The position numbers and the translations under genes are program-made. A stretch of 64,000 bases of DNA. Origin: Enterococcus saccharolyticus subsp. saccharolyticus. Its GTDB lineage: Bacteria > Bacillota > Bacilli > Lactobacillales > Enterococcaceae. The stretch is from the NCBI RefSeq assembly GCF_029023825.1, contig NZ_CP118957.1, forward strand, positions 2,069,794 through 2,133,793. Direction: 5' to 3'. A model generated the notes under the pieces. That model searched no databases. It had not been told where the DNA came from and saw only the letters and a list, made by a program, of their open reading frames with translations. Shown piece after piece: positions 19,914-28,497 of the stretch (within the stretch, counting starts at the first letter, position 1; every line of letters begins with the position of its first letter).

Positions 19914-20070
19914 GAAGCCTCAAGAACCGTAGGGACTACGGGGATAGCTTGGTAAATAAGAGACACCGCTGTGAGCAAAGAAATACGCTTGCAAGTATGC
20001 TCTTTTCCCAAGAAGCTCCCACTTCAAGCGTTAAGAACCGGCAGGTTTAGATAAGTGGTGAGTAGTTCAC
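19914..20070 (+). ncRNA. Predicted omega RNA / right end of IS200/IS605 copy 1
   Basis: The 157 noncoding bases between the tnpB stop and the element boundary contain several hairpins. One is GTAGGGACTAC, another is a GAGC-to-GCTC arm pair, and the last pairs CTCCCACTT with AAGTGGTGAG just before the end. In characterised elements, the guide RNA covers this region plus the 3' end of tnpB and continues into flanking DNA, which acts as guide. Here the guide would begin TGATACGTTAGCG, from malR. The length of the 5' part inside tnpB cannot be told from the sequence. Confidence 0.6.
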
Positions 20071-20431
20071 TGATACGTTAGCGAAAACAAACGCGACTGC
20101 CTTGGTTGTCATTGATGATATTTTTGCACTGCGTACCATGCAGCTTGCAGAAATGTATGGCTACTCTATTCCTGATGATTTGTCAGTAGTGAGCTTTAAT
20201 AATTCGATTTTTTCAACATTAATGCACCCTTACCTAACAAGTATTGATATCGATATTTCAGAATTAGGTAGAATGGCTATGCAGAAGCTAAGAGAGATCA
20301 TCTATGATGAATTAAGCAGTGGCGTTCGCATGGTAATCCCTCATAAATTAATTAAAAGTATACAGGATTGGAGATATTCTTTGGCGAAAGTGTTCAATCT
20401 TATTCATCGAAAACTGTTCAATTTAGTTTAG
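20071..20431 (+). pseudogene. malR: malR 3' part, separated by the insertion
   Basis: Encodes the end of the LacI-type core (DTLAKTNATALVVIDDIFAL, IPDDLSVVSFNNS, LTSIDIDISELGRMAMQKL, VIPHKLIKS). It continues in frame from codon 232 of the 5' part. The reading frame then runs on for about 22 residues that do not look like a LacI terminus (QDWRYSLAKVFNLIHRKLF), giving about 352 codons in total where the family usually has about 335-340. The normal end may have been replaced by a rearrangement near 20350. No start codon with a ribosome site exists, so it is not expected to be translated alone. Confidence 0.8.
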
Positions 20432-20464
20432 CACTGACAACGTCCCTTTCTTTAATACGCTTAC

Positions 20465-20535
20465 ATTATAAACCAAAAGAAATTTTATTTCAAATTATTT
20501 TGTTTTTTTAAATATAAAAGAAATTTAATTTCAAA
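20465..20535 (-). promoter_or_regulatory. Leftward promoter with two 20-bp direct repeats (RpiR-like sites)
   Basis: On the minus strand, TTGAAA (plus 20488-20493) and TATAAT (plus 20465-20470) are separated by 17 bases. Two near-identical repeats of the form AAAAGAAATTTNATTTCAAA lie at 20475-20494 and 20516-20535, 41 bases apart. Each contains GAAATTT-ATTTC dyad symmetry like RpiR-family operators. The first overlaps the -35. The promoter reads into the 3' end of malR, with no gene behind it. Confidence 0.45.
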
Positions 20536-20560
20536 AAAACAGCATTAATGATAGAAATCA

Positions 20561-21290
20561 AAACCTCCAGTGTGAACTGGAGGTTTGTTCTTCGGCTGAA
20601 AGCCTCTTTTACCGGCCATAGCCTAAAAGGCTTCCTGAACGGTTTCCCACTTGCACCACTTTTACTCACTGATCCTTAAAGAATCTCTTTCACTTCTTCT
20701 TGTTTTTTTGTCCTGTAAACGGATCATACTCTTCAAACAATGTTAGCTGATCTGCTACATAATCTTCTTGTACTTGATTCCGAATGTATTCTTCGATCTG
20801 CTTCTTATTTCTTCCTACTGTATCCACGTAATACCCTCTACACCAAAATTTTCGGTTCCCATACCGATACTTCAAATTCGCATGTCTGTCAAAAATCATT
20901 AAGCTACTCTTGCCTTTTAAATAGCCTACAAAACCTGATACACTATATTTTGGTGGGATACTTACGAGTAAGTGGATATGATCTTTGCACGCATTTGCTT
21001 CGATGATCTCCACTCCTTTTCTTTCACATAATGTTCGGATGATCTCACCTATACTTTTCTTATACTTTCCATAAATCACTTGTCGTCTATATTTTGGTGC
21101 AAAAACAATGTGGTACTTACATTTCCATGTCGTGTGTGATAAACTTTCATTAGCCTTTTTCATAATAGGCACCTCCTAAATTGATGGATGTGGTGGTCGG
21201 GAAACCAATTTCATCTTATCATTTTTGGGAGGCTTTTTTAATACCTCGCTGGAAGCTCTTTGGAACCCCCGGCTTAGCCAGGGGTTTTCA
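20561..21290 (-). mobile_element. IS200-type element (tnpA only)
   Basis: A compact element of about 730 bases with one leftward transposase gene and no tnpB. Its ends are marked by hairpins: AAACCTCCAG with CTGGAGGTTT at 20561-20586 on the transposase 3' side, and an AACCCC/GGGGTT plus GGC/GCC stem at 21264-21286 on the 5' side. Such hairpins are the recognition and insulation structures of IS200. The exact boundaries cannot be fixed without an empty site. It lies between the end of malR and galE and is unrelated at sequence level to the two larger elements. Confidence 0.75.
20690..21163 (-). CDS. tnpA: IS200 family transposase
   Basis: A 157-residue HUH Y1 transposase of the IS200 branch. 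The HUH motif is at residues 62-64 (DHIHLLVSIPP) and the nucleophile tyrosine near 126 (IEEYIRNQ). The typical WKCKYHIVFAPKYRRQVIYG N-terminus and the GNRKFWCRGYYVDTVG segment are both present. ATG 21163 is preceded by TAGGAGG at good spacing; a GTG nine bases upstream is also in frame. The gene appears intact. The C-terminal tail (TLFEEYDPFTGQKNKKK) is usual for the branch. Confidence 0.92.
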   Translation of the reverse strand: MKKANESLSHTTWKCKYHIVFAPKYRRQVIYGKYKKSIGEIIRTLCERKGVEIIEANACKDHIHLLVSIPPKYSVSGFVGYLKGKSSLMIFDRHANLKYRYGNRKFWCRGYYVDTVGRNKKQIEEYIRNQVQEDYVADQLTLFEEYDPFTGQKNKKK

Positions 21291-21409
21291 ATACACATAA
21301 AAAGCCATGCCCTACTATTACAAGTAGAACATGGTCTTCATTCTCTTATTGTCTTATATAAACTAAACATATACAATAATCGTATAGAAAACGAAAGCGA
21401 GGACAACAA

Positions 21410-22399
21410 ATGTCTATTTTAGTATTAGGTGGAGCTGGTTATATCGGTTCACACGCTGTGAATCAATTAATTCAACGTGGTGAGGATGTTGTAGTGATTG
21501 ACAATTTATTGACTGGGCACCGTGCTGCAGTACATCAAGATGCACGTTTTTATGAAGGGGATATTCGTGACAAAGCATTTGTAACCGAAGTATTTGAAAA
21601 AGAAACGATTGATGGTGTGATCCATTTTGCGGCGAGTTCGTTAGTTGGAGAATCGGTTGAGAAACCATTAAAATACTTCAATAATAATGTCTATGGCATG
21701 CAAATTTTGTTAGAAGTGATGCAAGAACACGAGGTGAAACACATTGTCTTTTCTTCAACAGCTGCTACGTATGGTGAGCCAGAAGTGTCCCCGATTTCAG
21801 AAACGACCCCAACGAATCCAAAAAACCCGTATGGTGAAAGTAAGTTGATGATGGAAAAAATGATGAAATGGTGTGACAACGCATATGGTATGAAGTTTGT
21901 AGCTTTACGTTATTTCAATGTTGCTGGGGCAAAAGCAGATGCTTCGATTGGCGAAGATCATACACCAGAAACACATTTAGTTCCAATTATTTTACAAGTG
22001 GCGTTAGGGCAACGCAACGCATTATCCATCTTTGGTGATGACTACAATACACCAGACGGCACATGTATTCGTGATTATGTCCACGTGGAAGATTTAATTG
22101 CAGCGCATTTATTAGCCTTAGATTATTTAAAAGCAGGGAATGAAAGCAATGTCTTTAATTTAGGTAGCAACAATGGCTACTCCGTGAAAGAAATGTTAGA
22201 AGCGGCTCGAGAAGTCACGCAAAAAGACATCCCAGCGGTCATCGCCCCACGTCGTGCAGGGGATCCAAGTACATTGGTTGCGTCTAGTGCCAAAGCAAAA
22301 GAAGTATTGGGTTGGGAACCACAGTATACAGATGTGAAAAAAATCATTGAAACTGCTTGGAATTGGCATGTGAGTCATCCAAATGGGTATGAAGAGTAA
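21410..22399 (+). CDS. galE: UDP-glucose 4-epimerase
   Basis: Interconverts UDP-glucose and UDP-galactose in the Leloir pathway and for polysaccharide precursors. It is a 329-residue extended SDR with [14 protein letters not shown] as the NAD site, the catalytic serine and YGESKLMME (YxxxK), and RYFNVAGA. Related substrate-binding segments follow ([13 protein letters not shown]). It stands alone, convergent with the capsule operon end (galU) across a shared terminator, and could supply UDP-galactose to the capsule. A GAGGACAACAA ribosome region precedes the ATG. Confidence 0.93.
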   Translation: MSILVLGGAGYIGSHAVNQLIQRGEDVVVIDNLLTGHRAAVHQDARFYEGDIRDKAFVTEVFEKETIDGVIHFAASSLVGESVEKPLKYFNNNVYGMQILLEVMQEHEVKHIVFSSTAATYGEPEVSPISETTPTNPKNPYGESKLMMEKMMKWCDNAYGMKFVALRYFNVAGAKADASIGEDHTPETHLVPIILQVALGQRNALSIFGDDYNTPDGTCIRDYVHVEDLIAAHLLALDYLKAGNESNVFNLGSNNGYSVKEMLEAAREVTQKDIPAVIAPRRAGDPSTLVASSAKAKEVLGWEPQYTDVKKIIETAWNWHVSHPNGYEE

Positions 22400-22403
22400 A
22401 ATA

Positions 22404-22447
22404 ATAAACCACTCGGATAATCATTAAGATTTATCCGAGTGGTTTAT
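22404..22447. terminator. Bidirectional terminator between galE and galU
   Basis: A 17-bp perfect stem (22404-22420 with 22431-22447, ATAAACCACTCGGATAA and its complement) around a ten-base loop. It ends both galE and the leftward capsule operon. Confidence 0.85.
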
Positions 22448-22448
22448 A

Positions 22449-23321
22449 TTATAGTTTTGAAGCTAATTCCTTTAAATAAGCTTTTAACCCATCTTTGATT
22501 TCAGGATGTTTTAAACCATATTCAATATTTGCTTCTAGCATTCCTAATTTGTTACCAACATCATAACGTTTACCAGTAAATTCTCTAGCAAATACGCGCT
22601 GTGTTTTATTCAACGTATCAATCGCATCTGTTAATTGAATTTCTCCACCTAAACCAGGTTCTTGCGTTTCTAAAATATCAAAAATTTCTGGTTTTAATAG
22701 ATAGCGTCCAATAATAGCCAAATCACTAGGCGCATCTTCAGGTTTTGGTTTTTCAACAAATGCTTTTACATCATACAATCCTTTAGAAACTTCAGAAGTT
22801 GGATCAATAACTCCATATTTTGAAGTATCTTCATGAGGAATAGGCATTACAGCAAGTGTAGAGGCTTTAGTGTTATCATAATCATTCATCAATTGCTTTG
22901 TTAAAGGAACCTCATCAACCATAATATCGTCACCTAACATAACAACAAATGGTTCATTACCCACAAATGACTTTGCCTGTAATACCGCATGACCTAATCC
23001 TAATGGGCGTTTTTGACGAATAAAATGTAGACGAATCCCTGTTGTCTCTTCTACTAATGCAAGTAATTCTTTTTTACCTGATTTTTCTAAATTATGTTCC
23101 AATTCAAAATTTGAATCAAAGTGATCTTCAATTGGGCGTTTTGCTTTACCAGTTACAACTAAAATATCTTCAATTCCAGAAGCAATTGCTTCTTCTACGA
23201 TAAATTGAATTGTTGGTTTGTCAATAATAGGTAACATTTCTTTTGCGATAGCTTTTGTTGCTGGTAAAAATCTTGTTCCTAATCCTGCTGCTGGGATTAT
23301 TGCTTTACGTACTTGTGTCAT
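22449..23321 (-). CDS. galU: UTP-glucose-1-phosphate uridylyltransferase
   Basis: Makes UDP-glucose from glucose 1-phosphate and UTP. The 290-residue protein has the nucleotidyltransferase motif [21 protein letters not shown], the metal-binding VMLGDDI, and FVEKP later on. It is the last gene of the leftward capsule operon, directly after ugd, so the pair supplies UDP-glucose and UDP-glucuronate. Its GC content and sequence conservation look like core genome rather than the AT-rich cassette between it and the regulatory genes. AAGGAG precedes the ATG. Confidence 0.93.
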   Translation of the reverse strand: MTQVRKAIIPAAGLGTRFLPATKAIAKEMLPIIDKPTIQFIVEEAIASGIEDILVVTGKAKRPIEDHFDSNFELEHNLEKSGKKELLALVEETTGIRLHFIRQKRPLGLGHAVLQAKSFVGNEPFVVMLGDDIMVDEVPLTKQLMNDYDNTKASTLAVMPIPHEDTSKYGVIDPTSEVSKGLYDVKAFVEKPKPEDAPSDLAIIGRYLLKPEIFDILETQEPGLGGEIQLTDAIDTLNKTQRVFAREFTGKRYDVGNKLGMLEANIEYGLKHPEIKDGLKAYLKELASKL

Positions 23322-23341
23322 TATATTAACTCCTTAAAATA

Positions 23342-24508
23342 TTAGTCTGTACCAAAAATATCTCTAGTGTATACTTTATCTTCTACATCTTTAAGAACTG
23401 ATTCAAGTCGATTAGACACGATAACATCAGATATTTGTTTAAAGTTATCAAAGTCTTTGATAACTTTAGAATTATAAAAAGTATCTTCATCTAAAGTAGG
23501 TTCATAAACAACTACTTCAATTCCTTTAGCTTTAATTCTCTTCATAACACCTTGTATAGAAGAATATCTAAAATTATCTGAATTAGCTTTCATTGTTAGT
23601 CGGTAAATACCTACTATTTTAGGGTTTTTAGAAATAATTTGCTCTGCAATAAAATCTTTTCTCGTTGTATTTGCATCAACAATCGCACCTATAATATTAC
23701 TTGGCACCTCTTCATAATTAGCACGCAATTGTTTAGTATCTTTAGGTAAACAATACCCACCATAACCAAAGGAAGGGTTATTATAATGAGAACCAATACG
23801 AGGATCTAGTCCAACACCCTCAATAATTTGTCTAGAATTAAGATTTCGCATTTCTGCATAAGTATCTAACTCATTAAAGTAGGCAACTCTCAATGCAAGA
23901 TAAGTATTTGAAAATAATTTGATAGCTTCAGCTTCAGTTGGATTTGTTAATAATATTTTTATATCATTTGCTTTTGCATTTTCTTTAAACATATCGGCAA
24001 TTTCTTGGCCACGAGTAGAATCTTCTCCCACTACAATTCGTGATGGATATAAATTATCATATAGCGCTTTGCCTTCTCTTAAGAATTCTGGTGAGAATAT
24101 AATATTTTTAGTTCCAAATTTTTCTTGCATTTCTAGTGTAAATCCTACTGGAACAGTAGATTTAATAATGAACACTGTATCATTACGAATAACTAATGCT
24201 TGTTCTATTACAGATTCAACTGTAGATGTATTAAAATAATTTTTATTTTCATCATAATCAGTTGGAGTAGCAATAATTAAATAATCTGCAAATTTTACAG
24301 CCTCTTCAAATTTATTCGTAAACTCAATATTTAAATCTTTTCGTTCCAAAAATTCATGAATTTCTTTATCCTCTAAAGGTGAAATTTTATTCTTTAACAT
24401 ATTAATTTTTTCTTCTACAATATCATAAGCCATTACTTGCTCATGTTGACTTAATAATAAAGCATTTGCTAAACCAACATATCCTAGTCCAATGACGCCT
24501 AACTTCAT
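23342..24508 (-). CDS. ugd: UDP-glucose 6-dehydrogenase
   Basis: Oxidises UDP-glucose to UDP-glucuronic acid with two NAD. The 388-residue protein has [17 protein letters not shown] as its Rossmann site, [23 protein letters not shown], and the catalytic cysteine in [14 protein letters not shown]. This predicts a glucuronate-containing, acidic polysaccharide. It sits 20 bases before galU and 6 bases after the flippase gene in transcription order, so it belongs to the capsule operon. Confidence 0.92.
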   Translation of the reverse strand: MKLGVIGLGYVGLANALLLSQHEQVMAYDIVEEKINMLKNKISPLEDKEIHEFLERKDLNIEFTNKFEEAVKFADYLIIATPTDYDENKNYFNTSTVESVIEQALVIRNDTVFIIKSTVPVGFTLEMQEKFGTKNIIFSPEFLREGKALYDNLYPSRIVVGEDSTRGQEIADMFKENAKANDIKILLTNPTEAEAIKLFSNTYLALRVAYFNELDTYAEMRNLNSRQIIEGVGLDPRIGSHYNNPSFGYGGYCLPKDTKQLRANYEEVPSNIIGAIVDANTTRKDFIAEQIISKNPKIVGIYRLTMKANSDNFRYSSIQGVMKRIKAKGIEVVVYEPTLDEDTFYNSKVIKDFDNFKQISDVIVSNRLESVLKDVEDKVYTRDIFGTD

Positions 24509-24514
24509 AAACTA

Positions 24515-25921
24515 TCATTTCCTTTCATTTTTTCTTAAAATACCTACTGCTTGCAATACCATTTCTCTATTCAAAATAATTAATGTACATAATAATATTA
24601 AATTAATCACTGAGGCAACTAATGAATTAAAAGTAAAAATGACTATAGAAGCTACAACAAAAACTAGATTATTATAAATAAAATTTGTTTTAGAAATGAT
24701 AATAAAATTCTCAGTTTTATTATAAGCTCTTAAATACCACATTACAAAAAAACCTAAGAATGTGCCTATTCCTGCTCCCATAATACCTATAGTTGGCAAT
24801 AAGACCAAGTTAGCTATACCTGATATAATGCTCCCTATTACAGTAGAACTGAACATTTTTTTTGTATCCATAGCAGCTAGATTAGCAGTACCAAAAAAGC
24901 TAGAAAAACTTTGATATATAGCTCCCAGTAGTAAAGCTGGTATTAATATCCAACTTTGTTTAAAATCACTTTGAACGATTAGACCAATACCTTCTTTTAC
25001 AATAACTAGAATTGCTACACTTATAATAAATAGAAATTGATAATATATTTTAAAAGTTTTGCTATAAAACTCTTGTCGACTATCAGAATCATACTCTTCA
25101 AATGCTGATAGTTGCCATGCTTGTTGAAATACCGACGTAAACAAAGATAAAATAGAAGGTAATTTAGATGCAACAGCAAATAGTCCATTACCACTAGCTC
25201 CAACAAATAATAAAATTAGAAATCTAGTTAGTCCATTAATTAACCACCACATTATGCCATTAGGAATCAAAGGTATAGAATATTTAAGCATACTAACAAG
25301 AAGTTTTATATCCAAATATTTAAAGTTGATGAGACTTATTATTTTTAAGACTATTGAAAAATATAGAATAGAAAATACATTTGCTAAAATAATTGAAAGT
25401 AAGTAACCTACAATACCCAAATTTAAGTAACCTAGTAGATAAATATTTAAGCTAGCAATGATAATGGTCATTATAATACCATTTAAAGCATATTCTTTTA
25501 CTTTTCCGTACCCACGAGATATTTGACCCAATGAAACTTGAAATTGCTGGACAACGATTAGTAAGATAAAATAACCTAATAAATTAGAATTAATAATTGT
25601 CATAGTCAGTACCAAATAAATAATTAGCATTACTAAAGTGCTGAGAAAATTAATACATAACGTTACAGTAACAACTTGTTTTAATTCCAAATTTTCAATA
25701 TTTTTCTTCATTATAAATCGTATTGTTGCTTCGCCAATCCCAAGAGAAACAACAACAAATAATAAATTTGCTGAAGTAGTTAACAAATCTACTAAACCAT
25801 ACTCTTCTGTAGTCAATGCAAATGTATATAGCGGAACCATAACCAAATTAATAATTTTACTACCAAAGTTACCTATAGCAAAAATCAAAGAATTATTTAT
25901 TAGTTTTTTATATCTATTCAT
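24515..25921 (-). CDS. wzx: Wzx-type oligosaccharide flippase
   Basis: A 468-residue MATE/MOP-superfamily membrane protein with about 12-14 helices, starting NRYKKLINNSLIFAIGNFGSK, typical of polysaccharide exporters. It would flip undecaprenyl-linked repeat units to the outer face of the membrane for the Wzy polymerase. The gene is very AT-rich and its start overlaps the stop of the preceding acetyltransferase gene by four bases. Family assignment rests on topology and the N-terminal pattern; the transported unit is unknown. Confidence 0.85.
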   Translation of the reverse strand: MNRYKKLINNSLIFAIGNFGSKIINLVMVPLYTFALTTEEYGLVDLLTTSANLLFVVVSLGIGEATIRFIMKKNIENLELKQVVTVTLCINFLSTLVMLIIYLVLTMTIINSNLLGYFILLIVVQQFQVSLGQISRGYGKVKEYALNGIIMTIIIASLNIYLLGYLNLGIVGYLLSIILANVFSILYFSIVLKIISLINFKYLDIKLLVSMLKYSIPLIPNGIMWWLINGLTRFLILLFVGASGNGLFAVASKLPSILSLFTSVFQQAWQLSAFEEYDSDSRQEFYSKTFKIYYQFLFIISVAILVIVKEGIGLIVQSDFKQSWILIPALLLGAIYQSFSSFFGTANLAAMDTKKMFSSTVIGSIISGIANLVLLPTIGIMGAGIGTFLGFFVMWYLRAYNKTENFIIISKTNFIYNNLVFVVASIVIFTFNSLVASVINLILLCTLIILNREMVLQAVGILRKNERK

Positions 25922-26478
25922 ACTTTCACCGGATTATTTATATATCCTTCTGTAGCATTTTTTTTAGATTTAATAATCGCTGGATTCCCTAATACAATAG
26001 AATCACTAGGTACATCCTTTGTTACAAAGGAATTAGCAGCAATTAACACATTATCACCTATTGTTACATTACCAACTATGACAGCGTTTGATCCAATCCA
26101 TACATTATTTCCGATTGTAGGATATTCAGAAAATCCAGTATATTTATTAACAGTCTTACCTATTGTTACTCCTGGAGAAAGTGTTATATTATTACCTAAT
26201 ACAGCATTTGGGTTTACTACTACTATTCCAGTATGAAACATATATATTCCTAAGCCTAATTTTGTTTGAGGTAGAATATCTACTAGGGATTCTTTTTTTA
26301 AATGTTTCATTTTAAAAGATAATAACTTTTTCTTTACTTTAGAATTAGTTGCTTGCCATTTTCTAATTAAAATAAAATGTCTCACCTGAGGAGCAATAGT
26401 GCATGGCAACATTTTATGCTTTAAACTCAACTTATCTATTCCATACATTCTATAATAGTCTGAATATATATTATTCAT
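25918..26478 (-). CDS. Serine acetyltransferase-like hexapeptide O-acetyltransferase
   Basis: A 186-residue left-handed beta-helix acyltransferase of the CysE-like branch. Hexapeptide repeats run through GIVVVNPNAVLGNNITLSPGVTIG, IGNNVWIGSNAVIVGNVTIGDNVLIAANS, and end in VLGNPAIIK; HTGIVV carries the likely catalytic histidine. In a capsule locus it probably O-acetylates a sugar rather than serine. The start at 26478 (MNNIYSDYY) follows AAAGGAG; the longer frame to 26508 overlaps the previous gene and has no site. Confidence 0.8.
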   Translation of the reverse strand: MNNIYSDYYRMYGIDKLSLKHKMLPCTIAPQVRHFILIRKWQATNSKVKKKLLSFKMKHLKKESLVDILPQTKLGLGIYMFHTGIVVVNPNAVLGNNITLSPGVTIGKTVNKYTGFSEYPTIGNNVWIGSNAVIVGNVTIGDNVLIAANSFVTKDVPSDSIVLGNPAIIKSKKNATEGYINNPVKV

Positions 26479-26494
26479 TCCATTAACTCCTTTC

Positions 26495-27550
26495 TTACTT
26501 AATAGCATTTTTTAATGGGGAAAACTCTGAAATTAAGCTATGTTCATTCGGTTTTAAACTAACCAATTTAGCTACTGTATGCAAAAGCTCATTTTCTGTA
26601 ATCGTGGCAACAAAATGAATATAATTGCAATCCTTTAACCAAGAATTATAAGTATCTCTAACTTTATGATTGTTATTATCTATAGCTATACATGGTGTTT
26701 TTGTTAAATACGCAAATATCATCCCATGTAAACGATCAGTAATAACTATTTCATGTTGTGCAACTTCTTGTAATTTATCATATACAATTTCTTCTCTATC
26801 TTCTAGCTCAATATATGTGCCATAACCTAAATGAGTGTCACTTACATTAACTTTTTTAAAATTCTTTTTCAAACATTCTATTAAAATATTATTTTGTTCA
26901 AACATTGCAGACTCGAAATCATCTCGTAACAAAGTAATAATTCCATCCCTTTTAAAATTATATTCCAATTTATCCATAGAAAAAACAATATCTGGGACCA
27001 ATATAGAATTATTTTCAGGAAAATAATTTTTAAATCTAGCATAGGATTCTGTTTCTCGAGCACAAAAAACTATCTTATGTTTTTGTTTTTCGTATACTAA
27101 TTTACTATCTTCTATTTTATTTTTTCCTTGTTCATCATTAGAAAAATAAATAGTTTGTGGTAATTGTATAAATTTAGTATGCTTTAAATTATGAATCGCT
27201 TCTGCTCTTAATTGATCATGATTTTTATATAATGTTCCAAAATTACCTCCACCATGGAATAACAAAATATCTTGAGATGTTAAAAGATTTTGAATATACG
27301 AAATCATTCTATGCGAAACTCCTGCTGGTACTTCAATAAGATCATATTCTGAAAAAAACTTTTTAAAAAAATGATTTTGTGCAATTGCAATTGCATGGTC
27401 TCCAATGTTTCCATGTTCTGGAATATCAATAATAATTAGCTTCTTGTTTTTGGAATTTTCTATATTTTTTTTGATAATAGTTTCTTTTTTTCTATCTAAT
27501 ACAGAATTTCGATAAAAAAAATCTATTCTAGATTTTATTTTTTGTATCAT
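26495..27550 (-). CDS. Polysaccharide pyruvyl transferase family protein
   Basis: A 351-residue enzyme of the CsaB/PssM/EpsO family. It shows IIIDIPEHGNIGDHAIAIAQNHFF at the N-terminus, LLFHGGGNFGTLY, FCARETESYARF, and VITDRLHGMIFAYLTKTPCIAIDN near the end. Such enzymes add a pyruvyl ketal from phosphoenolpyruvate to a sugar, giving a negative charge. Together with the UDP-glucuronate supply this points to a strongly acidic polymer. The acceptor sugar cannot be predicted. Very AT-rich gene in the cassette part of the operon. Confidence 0.85.
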   Translation of the reverse strand: MIQKIKSRIDFFYRNSVLDRKKETIIKKNIENSKNKKLIIIDIPEHGNIGDHAIAIAQNHFFKKFFSEYDLIEVPAGVSHRMISYIQNLLTSQDILLFHGGGNFGTLYKNHDQLRAEAIHNLKHTKFIQLPQTIYFSNDEQGKNKIEDSKLVYEKQKHKIVFCARETESYARFKNYFPENNSILVPDIVFSMDKLEYNFKRDGIITLLRDDFESAMFEQNNILIECLKKNFKKVNVSDTHLGYGTYIELEDREEIVYDKLQEVAQHEIVITDRLHGMIFAYLTKTPCIAIDNNNHKVRDTYNSWLKDCNYIHFVATITENELLHTVAKLVSLKPNEHSLISEFSPLKNAIK

Positions 27551-27558
27551 TTCTATCC

Positions 27559-28485
27559 CTACTTTTTTATTATTTTTTTTATTTTTTTTCTTAATTGATA
27601 ATTGGTCGCCTGACCGATAATTTTTAAATATGGTAAATTAAGTTCTTTAGATAGTTTATAAACATCCACTACTGTAGAGTTTCCTTTTGTAATCATTCCC
27701 AGTACACATCTTTCCATCCTCTCGTTAATAAATTGCACGTACTGTTCCGAAAATCTAGTATTTTCAAGTAATTTAAGCTCCCTAACAACTTTTTCATATC
27801 CAAGAGAATGCAAGTATTCATTAGATGTGGATGTCATAATAGAATTAGGACGATATCTTCTTTTAAAAAATGACTCAGAAATATAACCAATATTACTGGC
27901 CTTAGCTAAAACAATAGGTGTAAATAATTCGTCTTCATGTAAAATTCCAGGCTCAAATCTTAAATTATTGCTTAAAATAAGGCTAGCTTTATAAAAATAT
28001 AACCATACAGGAGCATTAAACTTATTATTTTTTTTGCAAAAGTCTTCAATGCTATAAATTGCATGATTATTGAGATCTGTATGGAAGTATGCTTCTTTGT
28101 TTATATTTAATGTTTCACCAAACACTGAAGCATCCATTAAAACTAAATCAACTTTTGTTTTTTCACTGAATAAAACTAATTTTTCAATTGCAGTTAATTC
28201 TAATAAATCATCTGAATCAAAAAAATAAATATACTTTCCATTACAATAATTTATTCCGGTATTTCTTGCTTCTGACAAGCCTCTATTCTCTTGATGTATT
28301 ATACGAATTGAAGAGTACTGACTATCATACTTAGCACAAATATCTGAACTATCATCAGTACTTCCATCATTTACAATTATGATTTCTAGATTGTCATACG
28401 TTTGATTAATTAAACAATTTAATGCATCTTCTAAATAATCTTCTACATTATAAACAGGTACAACTATTGAAACTAACGGATTCAT
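27559..28485 (-). CDS. Family 2 glycosyltransferase
   Basis: A 308-residue GT-A enzyme with VSIVVPVYNVEDYLEDALNC at the N-terminus, VNDGSTDDSSDIC, the ENRGLSEARNTGI segment and a DxD-type motif in YFFDSDDLLE. It transfers a sugar from a nucleotide sugar to the lipid-linked repeat unit at the inner face of the membrane. No transmembrane helix is evident. Donor and acceptor are unknown. It lies between wzy and the pyruvyltransferase gene, with 8-12 base spacers. Confidence 0.88.
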   Translation of the reverse strand: MNPLVSIVVPVYNVEDYLEDALNCLINQTYDNLEIIIVNDGSTDDSSDICAKYDSQYSSIRIIHQENRGLSEARNTGINYCNGKYIYFFDSDDLLELTAIEKLVLFSEKTKVDLVLMDASVFGETLNINKEAYFHTDLNNHAIYSIEDFCKKNNKFNAPVWLYFYKASLILSNNLRFEPGILHEDELFTPIVLAKASNIGYISESFFKRRYRPNSIMTSTSNEYLHSLGYEKVVRELKLLENTRFSEQYVQFINERMERCVLGMITKGNSTVVDVYKLSKELNLPYLKIIGQATNYQLRKKIKKIIKK

Positions 28486-28497
28486 ATTTTTTCCTTT

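Larger units (their letters stand above)
16420..20070 (+). mobile_element. IS200/IS605-family element, copy 1 (in malR), carrying a nested IS1182-type element
   Basis: The boundaries come from comparison with copy 2 (50590-52472). Both begin CTAAATTAGGC directly after TTTTAA and both end GTAGTTCAC. No target duplication is made, as expected for single-strand transposition by an HUH Y1 enzyme. It carries tnpA and tnpB in the same orientation. In this copy 35 bases of the left end, including the left hairpin, are replaced by an IS1182-type insertion (16431-18233), so it is probably unable to move. Apart from this, only a handful of base differences from copy 2 were noticed, indicating recent spread. 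Confidence 0.88.
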
